Origin: Myoxocephalus aenaeus
Taxonomy: Eukaryota > Chordata > Actinopteri > Perciformes > Cottidae
DNA: 64,000 bases
Assembly (NCBI GenBank): GCA_038501785.1
Contig: JBAMJR010000140.1
Location: forward strand, 2,626,001 to 2,690,000
Direction of reading: 5' to 3'
Shown: positions 46,198 to 58,100 of the stretch, piece after piece
Numbering within the stretch: the stretch's first letter is position 1
How the letters are laid out: each line of letters begins with the position of its first letter
The notes under the pieces: model-generated
Database searches by the model: none
What the model was told of the DNA's origin: nothing
The model's input: only the letters and a program-made list of their open reading frames with translations
Made by a program: the position numbers and the translations under genes

Positions 46198-48759
46198 CAC
46201 ACTCGCGTCTTTAAGACACATATTCCTGCTGTAGTTGCAGTCAATCACATCTGTGGACGTCAGTTTATTTGGAAAGAGGTTTTCAGACGTGATCTATGTG
46301 TCTGTCTCATCCATCCATCGATGTATGATTAACGTTTGTAGCTTCAGGGGTCAAAACAGACCTCTGGAAAAAAGAAATCTCATCTGGGAGCCAACTTAGG
46401 ACAAATGTGATGTATAGCATCAACGGGATCCGTTCCAAATAGATGATCTATATCATGTTAGATCCTGTTCTGTGCATATCAACACTGCTCTTAGTGCTGC
46501 ACCCTCTGCTTCACTGTTGCTGTTATGTGTTCAGAGATTTCACACATTAAACATTTACTTCCCATTAAATGTTGTTTCGTGGTAATTTTTTTTTTTCAAA
46601 AGTAACATACATCATGATGACTCACCTCAGTAACCAGGACACATGTTTCTCCTTTTACATGATGTTGTATTTCCTTCCTTTAATAATAATAAAACATATC
46701 TGTATCAATACTTGTGATCCGGCCCTGGTATCAGATCCAAACCAAATGGTATTGCCCCCACAAACAGACCTGAGTAGACGCTGTCTAAAACATATTCAAT
46801 ACATGCAGGACTTCAAAGTATAGACTCAGTTTGAAAGTAAAAGTACACATTTTCTCATGATTGTGAACACATTATCATTATTATTTCCCCAGACCCACTT
46901 ATGGACGTATTGACACCCAAACTGATTAGACCGAATATTCTGTCGTTTGGAACCGAGAGGATCTCTACCGCCACAAATAAATGGCATTGACCCAGTGGTC
47001 ATTTTGTCCACAAGAAATATTTGTTGACCCCCATTTTTCCTCCAACTCGAGACCATCTTGCTACGGGATCGGACCATACCCATCTTCAAAATCTGCCTTT
47101 TGATCTCAACTGCACGCCCTTTAAGTTTCACGACCACATCTCACACCGTTGTGAGGCCATCGCATTGACAAGAATCTGTCCACAGACAGACATTTAAACA
47201 CGTTAACGTGACATTAGCTGTGGATGTAACGGTACATTACTTTCAATTAGCTATCTTTTGTGTATAACGGGTGAGTGCAAAATGAATCTCCGCTGTCAAC
47301 CGTTTAAATCTCAAGACGTCCGCTTGGGTGAACTGTCCCTTTAAGACAGAAGACACTGATCTATTGCCAACTCCTAATCTTTGCCTCACTAAATGTGGAA
47401 TGAGATGTAACGCTGCGGCCGACAGGATATTTGACACTAATTATTTACTTGCTTACCTGCTATTCTGATTTTGATTACGCAGGCCGACCTGCAATATTGT
47501 ACCCTTGTCATCCGACCAGAAATCCATACACACACACACACACACACACACACAACTGCATTAGTTGTGGTCTCTGCTTTTCCCAGTGGTGGCTCTCTCC
47601 CATATAGTATGTAAACATTTGGTCAATAGAACTCTCAGCCCCCAGTGTTGTCGAGCCATTAACCTCCTTACGGTGGCTCGCAGCTCGCCGCCGCTCTTCT
47701 TTATTGTCCGTCGGCTTCATCATTACTCACCTGACAAACTGCCGTTATTAGTCAAAAAGCACTCCGCGGGCCTGGATTAGATCTAGAGGCTTTCATTATC
47801 CCTCTATTCCACCACCTTGATTACTTTCAATTGGCATTAACACCTCATTTTCTAGCATAATCTAATTCAATATCATCTCATTTAGGGGGCTGATGGAACG
47901 GGACCCGAGATAATATGCAGAGTTCGGCATTGCACCGGGATTAAATGTTTGTCTTGCTTGTCATAATGATGTGTGTGATGGAAATATGGAGCCTCTAGTA
48001 ATTTGACTGCTGTGCTCGGAGAGGGAACGGGGCAGGTTCGTACTGGTTGCATTCCAAGGTGCTCTGAACACAGACGTGCTCCACGTGACCTGGTAGAAGT
48101 CAATGACTCATTTCACCTCAGGCGGCTTTGCACTGTGTGACAAGCGCTCAAAGAATGTAAACAAGTTTCCAGTCTCGGCAAATCTGGCCTATTATCTGAG
48201 GACTGCTACAGAAAAGATTTGCCAGGTTGACAAGTGTTTGTTTCTTGACTGAAGCGAGCACAAAGCACAGACACTTTGTGGAGGAGGAGAATTGTACTTC
48301 GACTCGTTTGCTATGCTCAGCCTGACATTGAAAGAATAAACAATTTAACAGTGCGGAAAACAATGCTTCATCACATTTATTCCAGCTGCCAGTCCTCTAA
48401 GCAGGCATTAAGAGAAAGTGATCGTTGTTTTGTTCACTGGAGACATGAAAGGTGACTATCTGTCTGCAACATCTACCGTTTTTTGTTCTCCTGGTGTCCA
48501 CTGGTCATAGTCAAACTTATGTCCCCCAGTCGGCTGCTGAAAAAACTCACAGCTCAGACCTGAGGCCAAGGGCCTGCCCTGTCGACATTCTGGCCAAATC
48601 ACTTAACTGATTACACTGGTTTAACTGTTTTAAAAACAGGAGGTGATATGAGATTGTTTCCACCACTGCTGGAATTCCATCAATATAAAATTAATTAATC
48701 AAAGCTGATTAGGACACATGCTGAGCAATGTGTTGCAAAAATCTAGATCTTTTTATTCA
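46198..48759. other. Noncoding DNA; complex stretch at 47440-48370
   Basis: No gene is supported. A minus-strand frame at 46826-47137 has no known motif. 47440-48370 is complex, repeat-poor apart from one CA tract, and rich in ATTA/TAAT motifs; candidate regulatory DNA by texture only. Confidence 0.4.
47529..47555. repeat. (AC)13 microsatellite
   Basis: Uninterrupted AC units. Confidence 0.95.
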
Positions 48760-49335
48760 TTTTGCGATTGTTTGTTTATATGTCGGGTGGACGCTCTTTA
48801 GCCACAATAGTGACCAATATGCTACTGGATTGCCGTGACGTTTTGTACAGACATTCATGGTCCCATCAGAATTACGTCTACCGATTCCCCTGACTTTTAC
48901 TTTAGCGACACCATAAAATGTAGTTTTTAATTAAATGTCTGGACAAATATTGGATGTACTGCCATACAATTTAGCACAGACCCCCTCAGGATATATGCAT
49001 ATTTTTCAGTGCAAACATATTGACAGCTGCATTTTGGTTCTTTTATTAGAAGTAGTAGCAGTAGTGCAAATAAAACCACAGAGGTGCTAGTTAACTACAA
49101 CTCCCCAGATACTCGCAAGAATCATCAAATCATCTTAACTTTAAAAGCTAAAGATACTGCTGACGTATTGTGTTCAGCGCTGATTAGGATTTGTTAGCAT
49201 GCTAACACGCTAAACTAAAGCGGTGAACAAACATTGTACGCCGAACATTAGAGGATGTTAGCATGCCGCTGTTAGCATTTAGCTAACAGCTGTTTCTGCA
49301 TACGGCCTCAGGCCTGCTAGCCCGACGGACTCTTA
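48760..49335 (+). repeat. Degenerate percomorph 'ttagcatgctaacacgctaaac' type repeat
   Basis: The block order (attgccgtgacgttttgtacagacattcatgg..., then gttagcatgctaacacgctaaa, gcatgccgctgttagcattt, ggactctta) matches a dispersed repeat I know to be very frequent in percomorph genomes. Its terminal part is split by the Harbinger MITE, and the sequence right of the MITE (49593 on) continues it. The class of the host repeat is not determined here. Confidence 0.6.
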
Positions 49336-49592
49336 TGCTATGTTCATACTACTAGCTACAAAAGCAACAAAGCGTGGCCGGCTACATTGTTGCAGAGTCG
49401 CTGCTGAAGTGTCCAGCGCTCGTTCACGTAGGTATGTCGGCAAATAGCACTGGGAACTGACTAACAGTATATTTTTACATATATATATAATTAATTACCT
49501 TTGATTGGCGCACTAAATACAAGTTAAGACCGGCTCAACTTCCCCCGGCTTCCATTGACAATGGCGTGTAGCCTGTTGGTGTGAACACGGCA
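49336..49592. mobile_element. Harbinger-type MITE with TTA target duplication
   Basis: The right end reads tgccgtgttcacaccaacag inward (minus strand), nearly the same as the ends of the Harbinger element at 1045-1728. The left end (tgctatgttcatactactag) is a diverged copy. TTA flanks both sides (49333-49335 and 49593-49595), fitting the TWA target rule of PIF/Harbinger. At 257 bp it has no coding capacity. Confidence 0.75.
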
Positions 49593-49605
49593 TTAGTCTC
49601 TTTTT

Positions 49606-52600
49606 TTTTCAGACAAAAAACACACAGAGAAATAATGATAATCTCAGGGAGATAAATTCACACATGGGAGCCAATTTAAGCAGCTTCCATGAGAAGTGCC
49701 TTGCTCCAGGGAACCTCATCAGCCATTACTGAGGGATATAGGATGGAGTTACTAATTCACTCTCCCCACCTAGATTTCCTCTGCTTGTCTTGGGATTCAA
49801 ATCTCCAAATCCTCTCCCACTCTCACTGTTATATTTTACATTTACTCTCTGGTCTGCATGGACTCCCAGAGTGAGCACTATGAAGGATTACCCTCCCCGG
49901 ATGTAATCCAATCAGAAAAAAAAGCAGGAACTGATTTCTTATCTTTGTAAGATGCTGCATTTCCCTTCATCTCGGAGAACACACAGCGAGCATTATCAGT
50001 CATTTGATTACCCTGAGTAAAAATGGATACAGAACAGCAGCAGTTTCAGCCTCGAGAGGCCTGACTTGCACATTGAAATCCAATTGAAGGCTGTACCTTA
50101 TGTATTTGTTTAAGATTTGGAAATAATTAACTGGGGTAAAAGCTGTTATGGCCGCACAATAGGATTAAGCGAGGCACCGAGAGTTTTCCGATTTCAAGAC
50201 AATCTGGGCTTAAGAGCACCTTTTTCCTGCCACTTAACTTTTATACACAATTATAAAAAAGCTTCTGTATCCTGACATGTTTTAGATGCAATGGACATAT
50301 GGCCCTTAGATGTTTTTATACTGTATGTGCACTGCACGTGTGTGTCTGCAGACTAATTCCCCCCCACACACACACACTGTACTTGAGCCTGGGGCATCGG
50401 CAGGCAAACAGATGTTGGCCACAGAGGACAGCTGATCCTGTGAACTGACTGCATCTGCAAACATGTGTTTCTCCTGGCTTCCATATGGATAAAACACATG
50501 TTGCCCACTCAGCCATCAGCCTGACCAACGATAAGCCACTTAAGAGACAGTGAGATGAATAATAAATCCAATTCCGTGCTGATAAGTGCTCCAGATTTAA
50601 TATCTGGAACATTTGCTGAACCCTTTTGAGAACTTCTCCTGTTTCACTGACTCAATCGCCTTCTCAGGCTCGATATATTTTTCTTTTTTCTTTCTGCGTT
50701 CGTGGGGCTTGTGACAAATTGATTCTGAGTGGGTGTTACATGAGAGGACGAGTGTTTTTTTTTTAAAAGCCAATCCACCGTCCTGCGTTTGACCCCTCAA
50801 AAAAACGCCGTCGTCCTTAAAGGTCTCGCTGGCAGACGTCTCCTATGTTTTAAGCCTTTTGTTGCTGAAGTGTCATGAACGACGCTCGCTGTAATTGCTA
50901 AAAGGTAATTGCGCTGGCAGGTTACGGCGAGGCTTTAGCTCCCATGAGCCGCACCCTGATCCCTGCATAAGGATGTGATTAACCGCCATCTCCTGTCATT
51001 AACTGTGAGGGCTTTTGGCAAGCGGGCCGCTCCGAGTGTGTAATTGTCATATTAGACCCTGTTGCTTGGTCAGATCAGAGTATTGGAATCAAGTTCCTGG
51101 TCTGAAGTGGCTTCAAATACATGGCAGAATTGTCCAAATTGCTCGCTAGCGCTCCTGCAGTGATATGTGACAGCCGAGCTGCCATCTAATGCTCAATTTG
51201 CCGGTCCGCTAATATAACCATACACACCATCCATGGAGGAAAAGAACATTTCTATTTCCCCCCTTTGCGAATGGTCCATAGCTCAAGGGCCAAACATCTT
51301 GATAGTGACATCCAGCTGTCGCGCTACTTCACGGAGTACAACATTAAAGCCGCAGGAATGAATCATTTGCTCTTCGGTGTGACACGGTAACTGCCAAAAG
51401 CTGCGGCCAGGCGGACGTTCCAGAGAAATAAAGCGAAACGCGCGTTTGCAGACCTGCGGGGAACCTGTTTGTGTTGTATATCACACTGTAAATGGACCGC
51501 AGATTGCTGTATCCCTGTGCCTGAACTGGCAGAGGCAGAGCATTGATCTTCCTCGCCCTCGCTGTGCTGTGATGCCTCTGTAGACGAATGGGAGGGGAGA
51601 TCGGGAGGGGGGGGGGAAGCTGCCCGTTCAGTGGAGCTTGCTACAAAATGCATATGCTCAGTGGCCTCTTGATGGTACTTCAGAGACGAGCCCAGGATTT
51701 GCTGAGATTGCTTAAGGATGGACTCATCGGGGCAGTTAGCATCACTTTGAAACTGAGAAAACTGAGCGATGGCGGCCAAAACAAGCTGCTTTTTTTTTCT
51801 TTTTTTACAAGGAGGTCAGGGGGAGGGGAGAGAGCGGAGAATTAAGTCAGCCGGAGCTATAAAACTAAATAAATGAATAAAAGGAAGGCATTTCGTTTAC
51901 CGTGACAGATTTAACACATCGCGCAAATAATTACCCTGAGTGGTTTTAATGGGGCTGCAGTCAGATCCGCAGATGAATACACCGTTTTTGTTTTGTGTCC
52001 CTGATGCCATTCTGTAGGTTCTCCATTTAGAGGGATTTTCTGCGGAGCAGGGATAATGGAGCGTCAGTGGGGAACCCAGGAGGAAGGATTTAGATGTGTT
52101 TGAATTGACTCAGACATTTTGTTAAGTGTCATTGTGCATGGCCCGTTTATCCTCCTCTACTCCCTCCCTCCCTCTCCCTCTTTTCATTCATAACCACTCT
52201 GCCGTCTCTTTCACGAGGGGTTATGGGCAGAGATTGGTGTGTCTGTGAGGGTGTGTGTGTGTGCATGTATTCGGTAGTGGTGAAGGTGTGTGTGTGTGTC
52301 TGTGTGTGGTTTGGGGAGTGGACAGACCAAAACAAAGGCCCGCCTTTTGAAAAAAAGCCCCAGTCAGGACTGTATTGTGTGTGCAGAGTGAATCATGACG
52401 GCATTTACACACACACACACACACAGACAAACAGGTCCAGCCAGGTTATGGAAACAGAAGGGGCACTGGTCGGCGAACCCGAGCGGGCCGGGTCAGCCGG
52501 AGGTAGACGACGCTATTGTGCGGCGATGGAAAAGATGAGGCGGCGCAGGGACAGAGGGTGGAGAGGTAAATCTCTTACAGCTGCTCCGTTTCACCATACT

Positions 52601-53339
52601 TAACCCCAGCAGGCCCGGTTCAAGGAGGGACGTATGGTTTACAGAGCCTGAACATCTGTATCTGCGTGTGAGAGGAAAATGGGTACTAATGCCATCAAGG
52701 TCTCATTTACATGCCGCGGCCGCAAAAAACTGGATGCTTCATCGCAGCCTCTCTCTGCCATGGAGTTTTTAAAACACTCAGAGCAATGCATGTGTAATGC
52801 ATGACGGCCCCGTGCATCTCGCACTTCCATTCTCCTGGCCTTTGTGTCTCTATTCAATCTTTTATTTCACAAAAGAGTGACCCATAATTCAGCTTGACTT
52901 TTCACCCCCTTTCATCTGTTCCCTGTACGAATACATTAGGAGGGGACACCACAGGGGGATATGGGGAACATTGTATTGAATACAAATCACCATGAAACAG
53001 CTGGTTACTCTAAGACTTATTTGTTTGTGTTACATATGGAAATGAGGCATTATATATTGCTCACTTTTGGTGACTTTAGGAGAGATCTGCAGACACAAAT
53101 AGAAAAAGTAGTAAAATAAACAGTAATGTGTTTTATAGATGTTTTCTTTCCACTAGTCTGAAAGAAGAGCCCAGCATCTCAAAACTGAACAGTCAATTAA
53201 AACAAATATTTAAATAGCATAGGAAACATATGATCAAGTAAGTCACAATAATACATAAGTAAACTGTATTTACATGCCACCTTTCTAAACCAGGGTGTCA
53301 AAGTGCATCACAAATACAAAAAAAGATGAAGAAACTATG
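49606..53339. other. Noncoding DNA; complex stretch at 49900-51360
   Basis: 50860-51240 in particular is dense in short regulatory-like motifs (TAATTG, GATTAA, CATAAG and similar) and lacks simple repeats. A serine/glutamine-rich minus-strand frame at 51363-51779 is discussed under findings. GT-rich tracts lie at 52251-52263 and 52286-52308, and a CA tract at 52407-52425. No gene is established. Confidence 0.4.
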
Positions 53340-53790
53340 CAATTAAGTCAAATTTGTTGAACTGAGCCCCAGAGGGAGACTGGTACACAACCCAGGAGTC
53401 AGGGCGGAAAATACTCCACATTGTGTGAGGCCATTAAAGTAGTACAAAATGATTTGTTAATCAATGCTAAAAAAAATTATAATACGGCCAAATCTGAAAG
53501 TTTCACAGATCCACAGAGCTGGACATCAGCATAGCTCGTCTGCTCTTTATTCTTTCAAGGTAGAACATCAGCCGGCCCGGGGAGCGAAATCAACCAGATT
53601 TATATTATATTGGCAATACAAGTTCATGAATGTGCGTTGTCCCTAAAAAATAAGTAAATAAGAGGCACAGCCAAACTACTATGCACTACAAGACGCATGT
53701 GAATATTAAACAGGTCTCAGGACTGACCCTTGGGGAACTCCACAGGGCAGCGGAGCACAATCAAACACTTGTCAGTAATTGATAGAGAGA
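53340..53790 (-). pseudogene. LINE reverse-transcriptase relic, minus strand
   Basis: Read on the minus strand, 53712-53744 encodes CGVPQGSVLRP, the near-universal GVPQGS motif of non-LTR reverse transcriptases, preceded by APLP as in L2/CR1-type elements. About 60 codons on, 53516-53533 encodes YADVQL, a degraded copy of the catalytic YADD(T)QL motif in which the second Asp is lost. Frameshifts and stops lie between. The domain is dead. It could be a separate fragment of the same family as the relic at 28060-29240. Confidence 0.75.
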
Positions 53791-55101
53791 GAAAGAGAGG
53801 TAATACATAAAGAGCTACACCGGATATCCCAACCCTCTTCCTTCCGTTATCTGATCAAATATTAGGATCTAAGGTTTCAAAACCACTAAAATGCTAAAGA
53901 ACCACGATCTAACTGCAACACGATCGTCACGTGTGACTCTTAAGACCGCCGCAGAAGTGTAGAACCGAAAAGAGAAATGGAATCGCACCGCATAAAGAGC
54001 AGAGGACGTGTTCGCAGCCCAAATAAAGAAAACATGCACATTCAAAACCTTATAGAAACAAAACGTAATGCCATGTTGGTTCAATTGCAAATAAACACAT
54101 GTGCACACGTAGTAGCCACAAACTGGTGAACTCAGAATGCCGGTATCTGACATCCGGACTGCGTCAACATGCCAACAATGGCCGCACTATTGTTATTGTA
54201 GGCCGCGGAGGCTATCGAGGATACGGCGGACATCCTTTGAGTGTTTATAGTTGTTGGAGTGAGGAGATATAAACGAGTGGACCTGGGTGACTCGCTCGGG
54301 GAAGATGAGCATTCATGAATAGCCGCTCAAGCCGCGCTCCTCCCACACGGCTCAGCGGAGTTCATCAGCCAGCCGTGAGCTCCAGGAAACAGATGGGGCC
54401 CCCGATAAGCGGAGAGGATGTCATATTGTGCGTGTCGGTTCTGTGTGAATGTGTGCTCTGCCATTGTAAATACGGCGCGCGCTCACACATCCAGCTGCTT
54501 CCCTGTTCCACTCGACCTCCGGGACAATTGGCTCTGGGGCGAGCGCGAGCAGCGGGCCGCTCTCAGGGAGACCAGAGGCCACCGGCCCGAACAACAGAGA
54601 GGTAAATCACAGTCGTTTGTCCCGTCGACCCAGTAGGCCTAGCTCGCCGCTAACCTGAGCCGTGCCACGCTGCACCAGCGGAGGCGCCCTCCAGGGATAC
54701 CGAGTGAGCCCGCTGCAATCTGGTGCGAGAAGAAATGAAGTAAATCACAGCGGTTTATCTGCGTCTGTCAGACACTGTTTGCATGGCTCACTGGGAAGAG
54801 AGATATGCCTTCACCTGTATGTGTGTGTCTGTGTCTGTGTGCATGTGTGGTACCAGCCTGCACACTTTGCGATTGTTTGCAAGTGCAGACTTTGGAGGGT
54901 GTGAGTCACCGCGGTGTTGTTCCACATTGCTGGGACGATTCCAAGAAGCGGCACACGAGGGCCGACACCCACGCCATCACGTGCCTGAGCGCTCGTATCG
55001 AGACGTGCCGAAGACACGGCGTGGCATTCAGTGATGGCAAAGTCTCATTGACTGCATGTGGAGGGGTGTGATGGCTCCGGTGAGAATGTAAAAATGTATT
55101 C

Positions 55102-55102
<1 letters not shown>
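53791..55102. other. Noncoding DNA with a CpG-rich block
   Basis: 54180-54720 is rich in CpG and complex. A near-duplicate block gtaaatcacag-(c/g)gttt occurs at 54602 and again at 54740. See the possible promoter entry. The rest is featureless. Confidence 0.4.
54268..54601 (+). promoter_or_regulatory. Possible TATA promoter and CpG-rich first exon
   Basis: TATAAAC lies at 54268-54274 in CpG-rich DNA. From an ATG at 54315 the frame stays open for about 95 codons until a good splice-donor-like GAGAG/GTAAAT at 54601/54602, where the intronic TAA would close it. The predicted peptide is not recognised. This combination can arise by chance in CpG-rich DNA, so the call is weak. Confidence 0.22.

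Positions 55103-55143
<41 letters not shown>
55103..55143. repeat. (AC)20 microsatellite
   Basis: Uninterrupted AC units. Confidence 0.97.
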
Positions 55144-55145
<2 letters not shown>

Positions 55146-58100
55146 GACATTACACTCCTTACACACAGTGTGCAATACATAATTTTTATTCCATGCTGGA
55201 TACGTGATCTCAACCTTTTTATCAGGCTTATAAAAATGTGACCTTTACATGAAATAAGCACACACCCTCCCTTACATGAAGCTAATTCCAGGCAGCATGA
55301 CGCAGGTGTTAGCGTGGAATATCAATGCTGCTCCATTATTCTCTCTCTTCTTCTTCTTCTTCTTTTTTGTTGCAACTTTCCCATTTGAGCGAGGAAACTT
55401 TCCCCATGGTGATATGGACCTGGCGAGAGATATTCCCGTGGAAAATTCATGAATTCATAACTTTTTGAGGGTATATTTCACTACTGATCTACTGGGCCGT
55501 GATAAGAATTCAAAGGTGAATGGAGCTGGAGGACATCTTCAAAGCGGCCGAGGACGTCACAGGAAAGCCAATGAGGCGCGTTTGCCCTCCTCCAGCATCC
55601 AGGAATGCATTCCAACAATGAGATGCGCTGTCAGAGAAAATCGGATGCCGTCGCAGTCCGCTGCCATTAACTTGATTTACTTGGGGGGGGGTTTCAGTCA
55701 AATTCTGTAAAAAAGAAGAAAAAAAGGAGAAAAAAAAGGGTGTCAGCAAGTTTTATCAGGATCTGTGAAACGACGCAAAGACACGAGAAAAAGAAGAAGG
55801 GCATCGATAGCAGCACTCGCACTGAAGGACGCCATTAATCAAAGACAGGGGGGGATGTATTTGAGTTCCCACTGTTAGATAAACACCGAAGCTACAGTGT
55901 GCACATGTTCTGCTGACCAGACCCCCCTCTCTCGCCGGCTTGATTATCAAAGCTAGCAGCCTTTAGCATGTGTCAGCCGAGGGGGATAACCCCTGGTAGA
56001 TACAAGAGGACAAGGAGACAATCAAAGGCAGTTGGCTCCACTGGAGTTGACAGTGGTCAGCTTCTGGAGGTGATAAGGGCCTTTGAACCTGAAAGCTGCT
56101 CAAGGCCCCCCTGTTGTCCGCCCCCCTCCTCATAGCCCCCCTCGGGCCTGGCCGCAGAGGGGTCTACTTTGATTTAGGCCCATAGCGAGCGCTCTTCATC
56201 TCTGCTGGAGACGGAGATGCAAAGAGAGAGTGAAATAGCCCAGATCCATCAGATATTGGTCCATCAGTGGTGGCCACTCAACTGCAGGCCAGGTCACCAT
56301 GTTTGACCTCAAACACTTGACTTGGAATGCAGGAAAAAAACTAAACAGATAAGTGCATCTGTGTCTAATGAGGACAGCAGTACGGGTGGTACGTCTTTCT
56401 CCTCAAGCATGGAGCGCTTGATTGCTTCTCTATTAGCTCGGGCGCTGGCTAAAGCAGCGCTTTCCTCCGAATCACTTTGGAAGCTGGATGCTCAAACCGG
56501 CCAAATTCATAGTTCACACTGTCACTCAGGGCCGGTTACACCCCGTTGGCTCAGACCTTCAAATGCACTCTCACACCACAACAAGGGGAAAGTATGTTCC
56601 ACGGTTGGAAGAGACTCCCCGAGAGACGTGCAGAGTGAGGTTATGGAACAAAAGAAAACAGAGCCGCTCGAGTGTTATTGTGGTTCGGGTCATGTCTGCC
56701 TGGCGAGCACACGGTCTACCTTGGCGGCCATGGAAGAGGAACCGTTACAAGCTGGAAACACATTGAATGCGGTTCGATACAGAGCCGTTTGGATTACGCC
56801 TGTTGCCTCAGCTTCCAGCGACAAAAGGTGACATTCCATTCCTCCGTTTGAAGTCGACGCCGCAGAATAAAATTCAACCGGGAGCCAAGATTTATACGGT
56901 GAGGCGGGAACAGGTGAAGGGTCACGAAGAGGAGAGGGGGGTGGCGGCCAGGTGAGCCCTGCCTGCAGGGCGGCTATCAGTCATCGGGCAGGAGGGGCGA
57001 GCGCGCACCAATCCAGTCGGTCCACCCGCTGCAAGTGTGCGTGCATGCGTGGAAACACAAATACATCCTCTACATATAAGAGAGCATCTATAATTGCATC
57101 TCTGCCTGGAGATCAGGTGGGGGGAGGGGAATAACTTGAGGCCTGAGCGAGCTGATATTGCTGCGAAGTCAAAGGATATTTAAGCAAATTGAGTTACGTC
57201 TGGCCGAGCACGTTTTGTCTTTTCTAAATCCAGCTCTGTTTTCAGCCCCTCCCCTCCAGACCTTTATGTATTAAAAGAATGTGCTGAATGCCTCTCTCCT
57301 GCTTGCTGCTCGGGGATGCTCAAATGTGCGACCTGCAAAACTAAATAAAAAGCGAGCGAGAAGCTGTAAAATGGATTAATCCAGTCAATGACACTCAATA
57401 TGTTGTTCTTTGTACTTGTGACCACTTGGGGCTGATGACTCGCCGTTTATTGGGCGATTACCTGCGGTGTCTTTTTCCTTGGACGTCACACTCATGTATA
57501 GGATGATGTCTTTATACGACTGCCTCTTCATCACCCACGGAGGGAGGAAGGGACGCGGGCAGATGTGCGTTTCCCTCGGTGAGGCAAAGCAGCGAGAACA
57601 TTAATTGTCCAATACTAAAATCACCCCAAAAAATTTAATATGGCAAATTGTTTTTTTTTTAAGATTTTCCAGAGGAAAAAAGAAAAGAAAAAATTGGCAA
57701 GCCTCCCAAAATGCTGTTTGAAAATGCTCTTTGAAGGTAATGAGGCACGCTCGTGGCACACAGAAGCGGGGGAGCAGTGCCATGGCAAAGCAGCATGTTC
57801 TCACTTGGGCTCTTTTTTTGCTTACATATCACTTTCGCAAGGCACGTGTGGTACATTTCTAATGAAGCGCAGAATCACGCCCCTCCCACCCTACTAAGAG
57901 CATGTCTTTTCAGGAAAAAGATGTGGAGGAAACTTTTGCGCCTTGGGTCCTAGACATCAACAGAACGACTCCTGCTTCATGAAATGTTACGTGACGGTAA
58001 TAAAAACACCCCTAACTGATCGAAATTCCTATTTTTCTAAAAGAGCAAAACGTGATATCACTCTTAGCTCTATTAAAAAGTGCACGGCTCTATCCACTGC

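Noticed and set aside
56322..56831. 169-codon plus-strand open frame
   Set aside because: Composition without domain features, and an overlapping second long frame in another register argues for low stop density and against coding.
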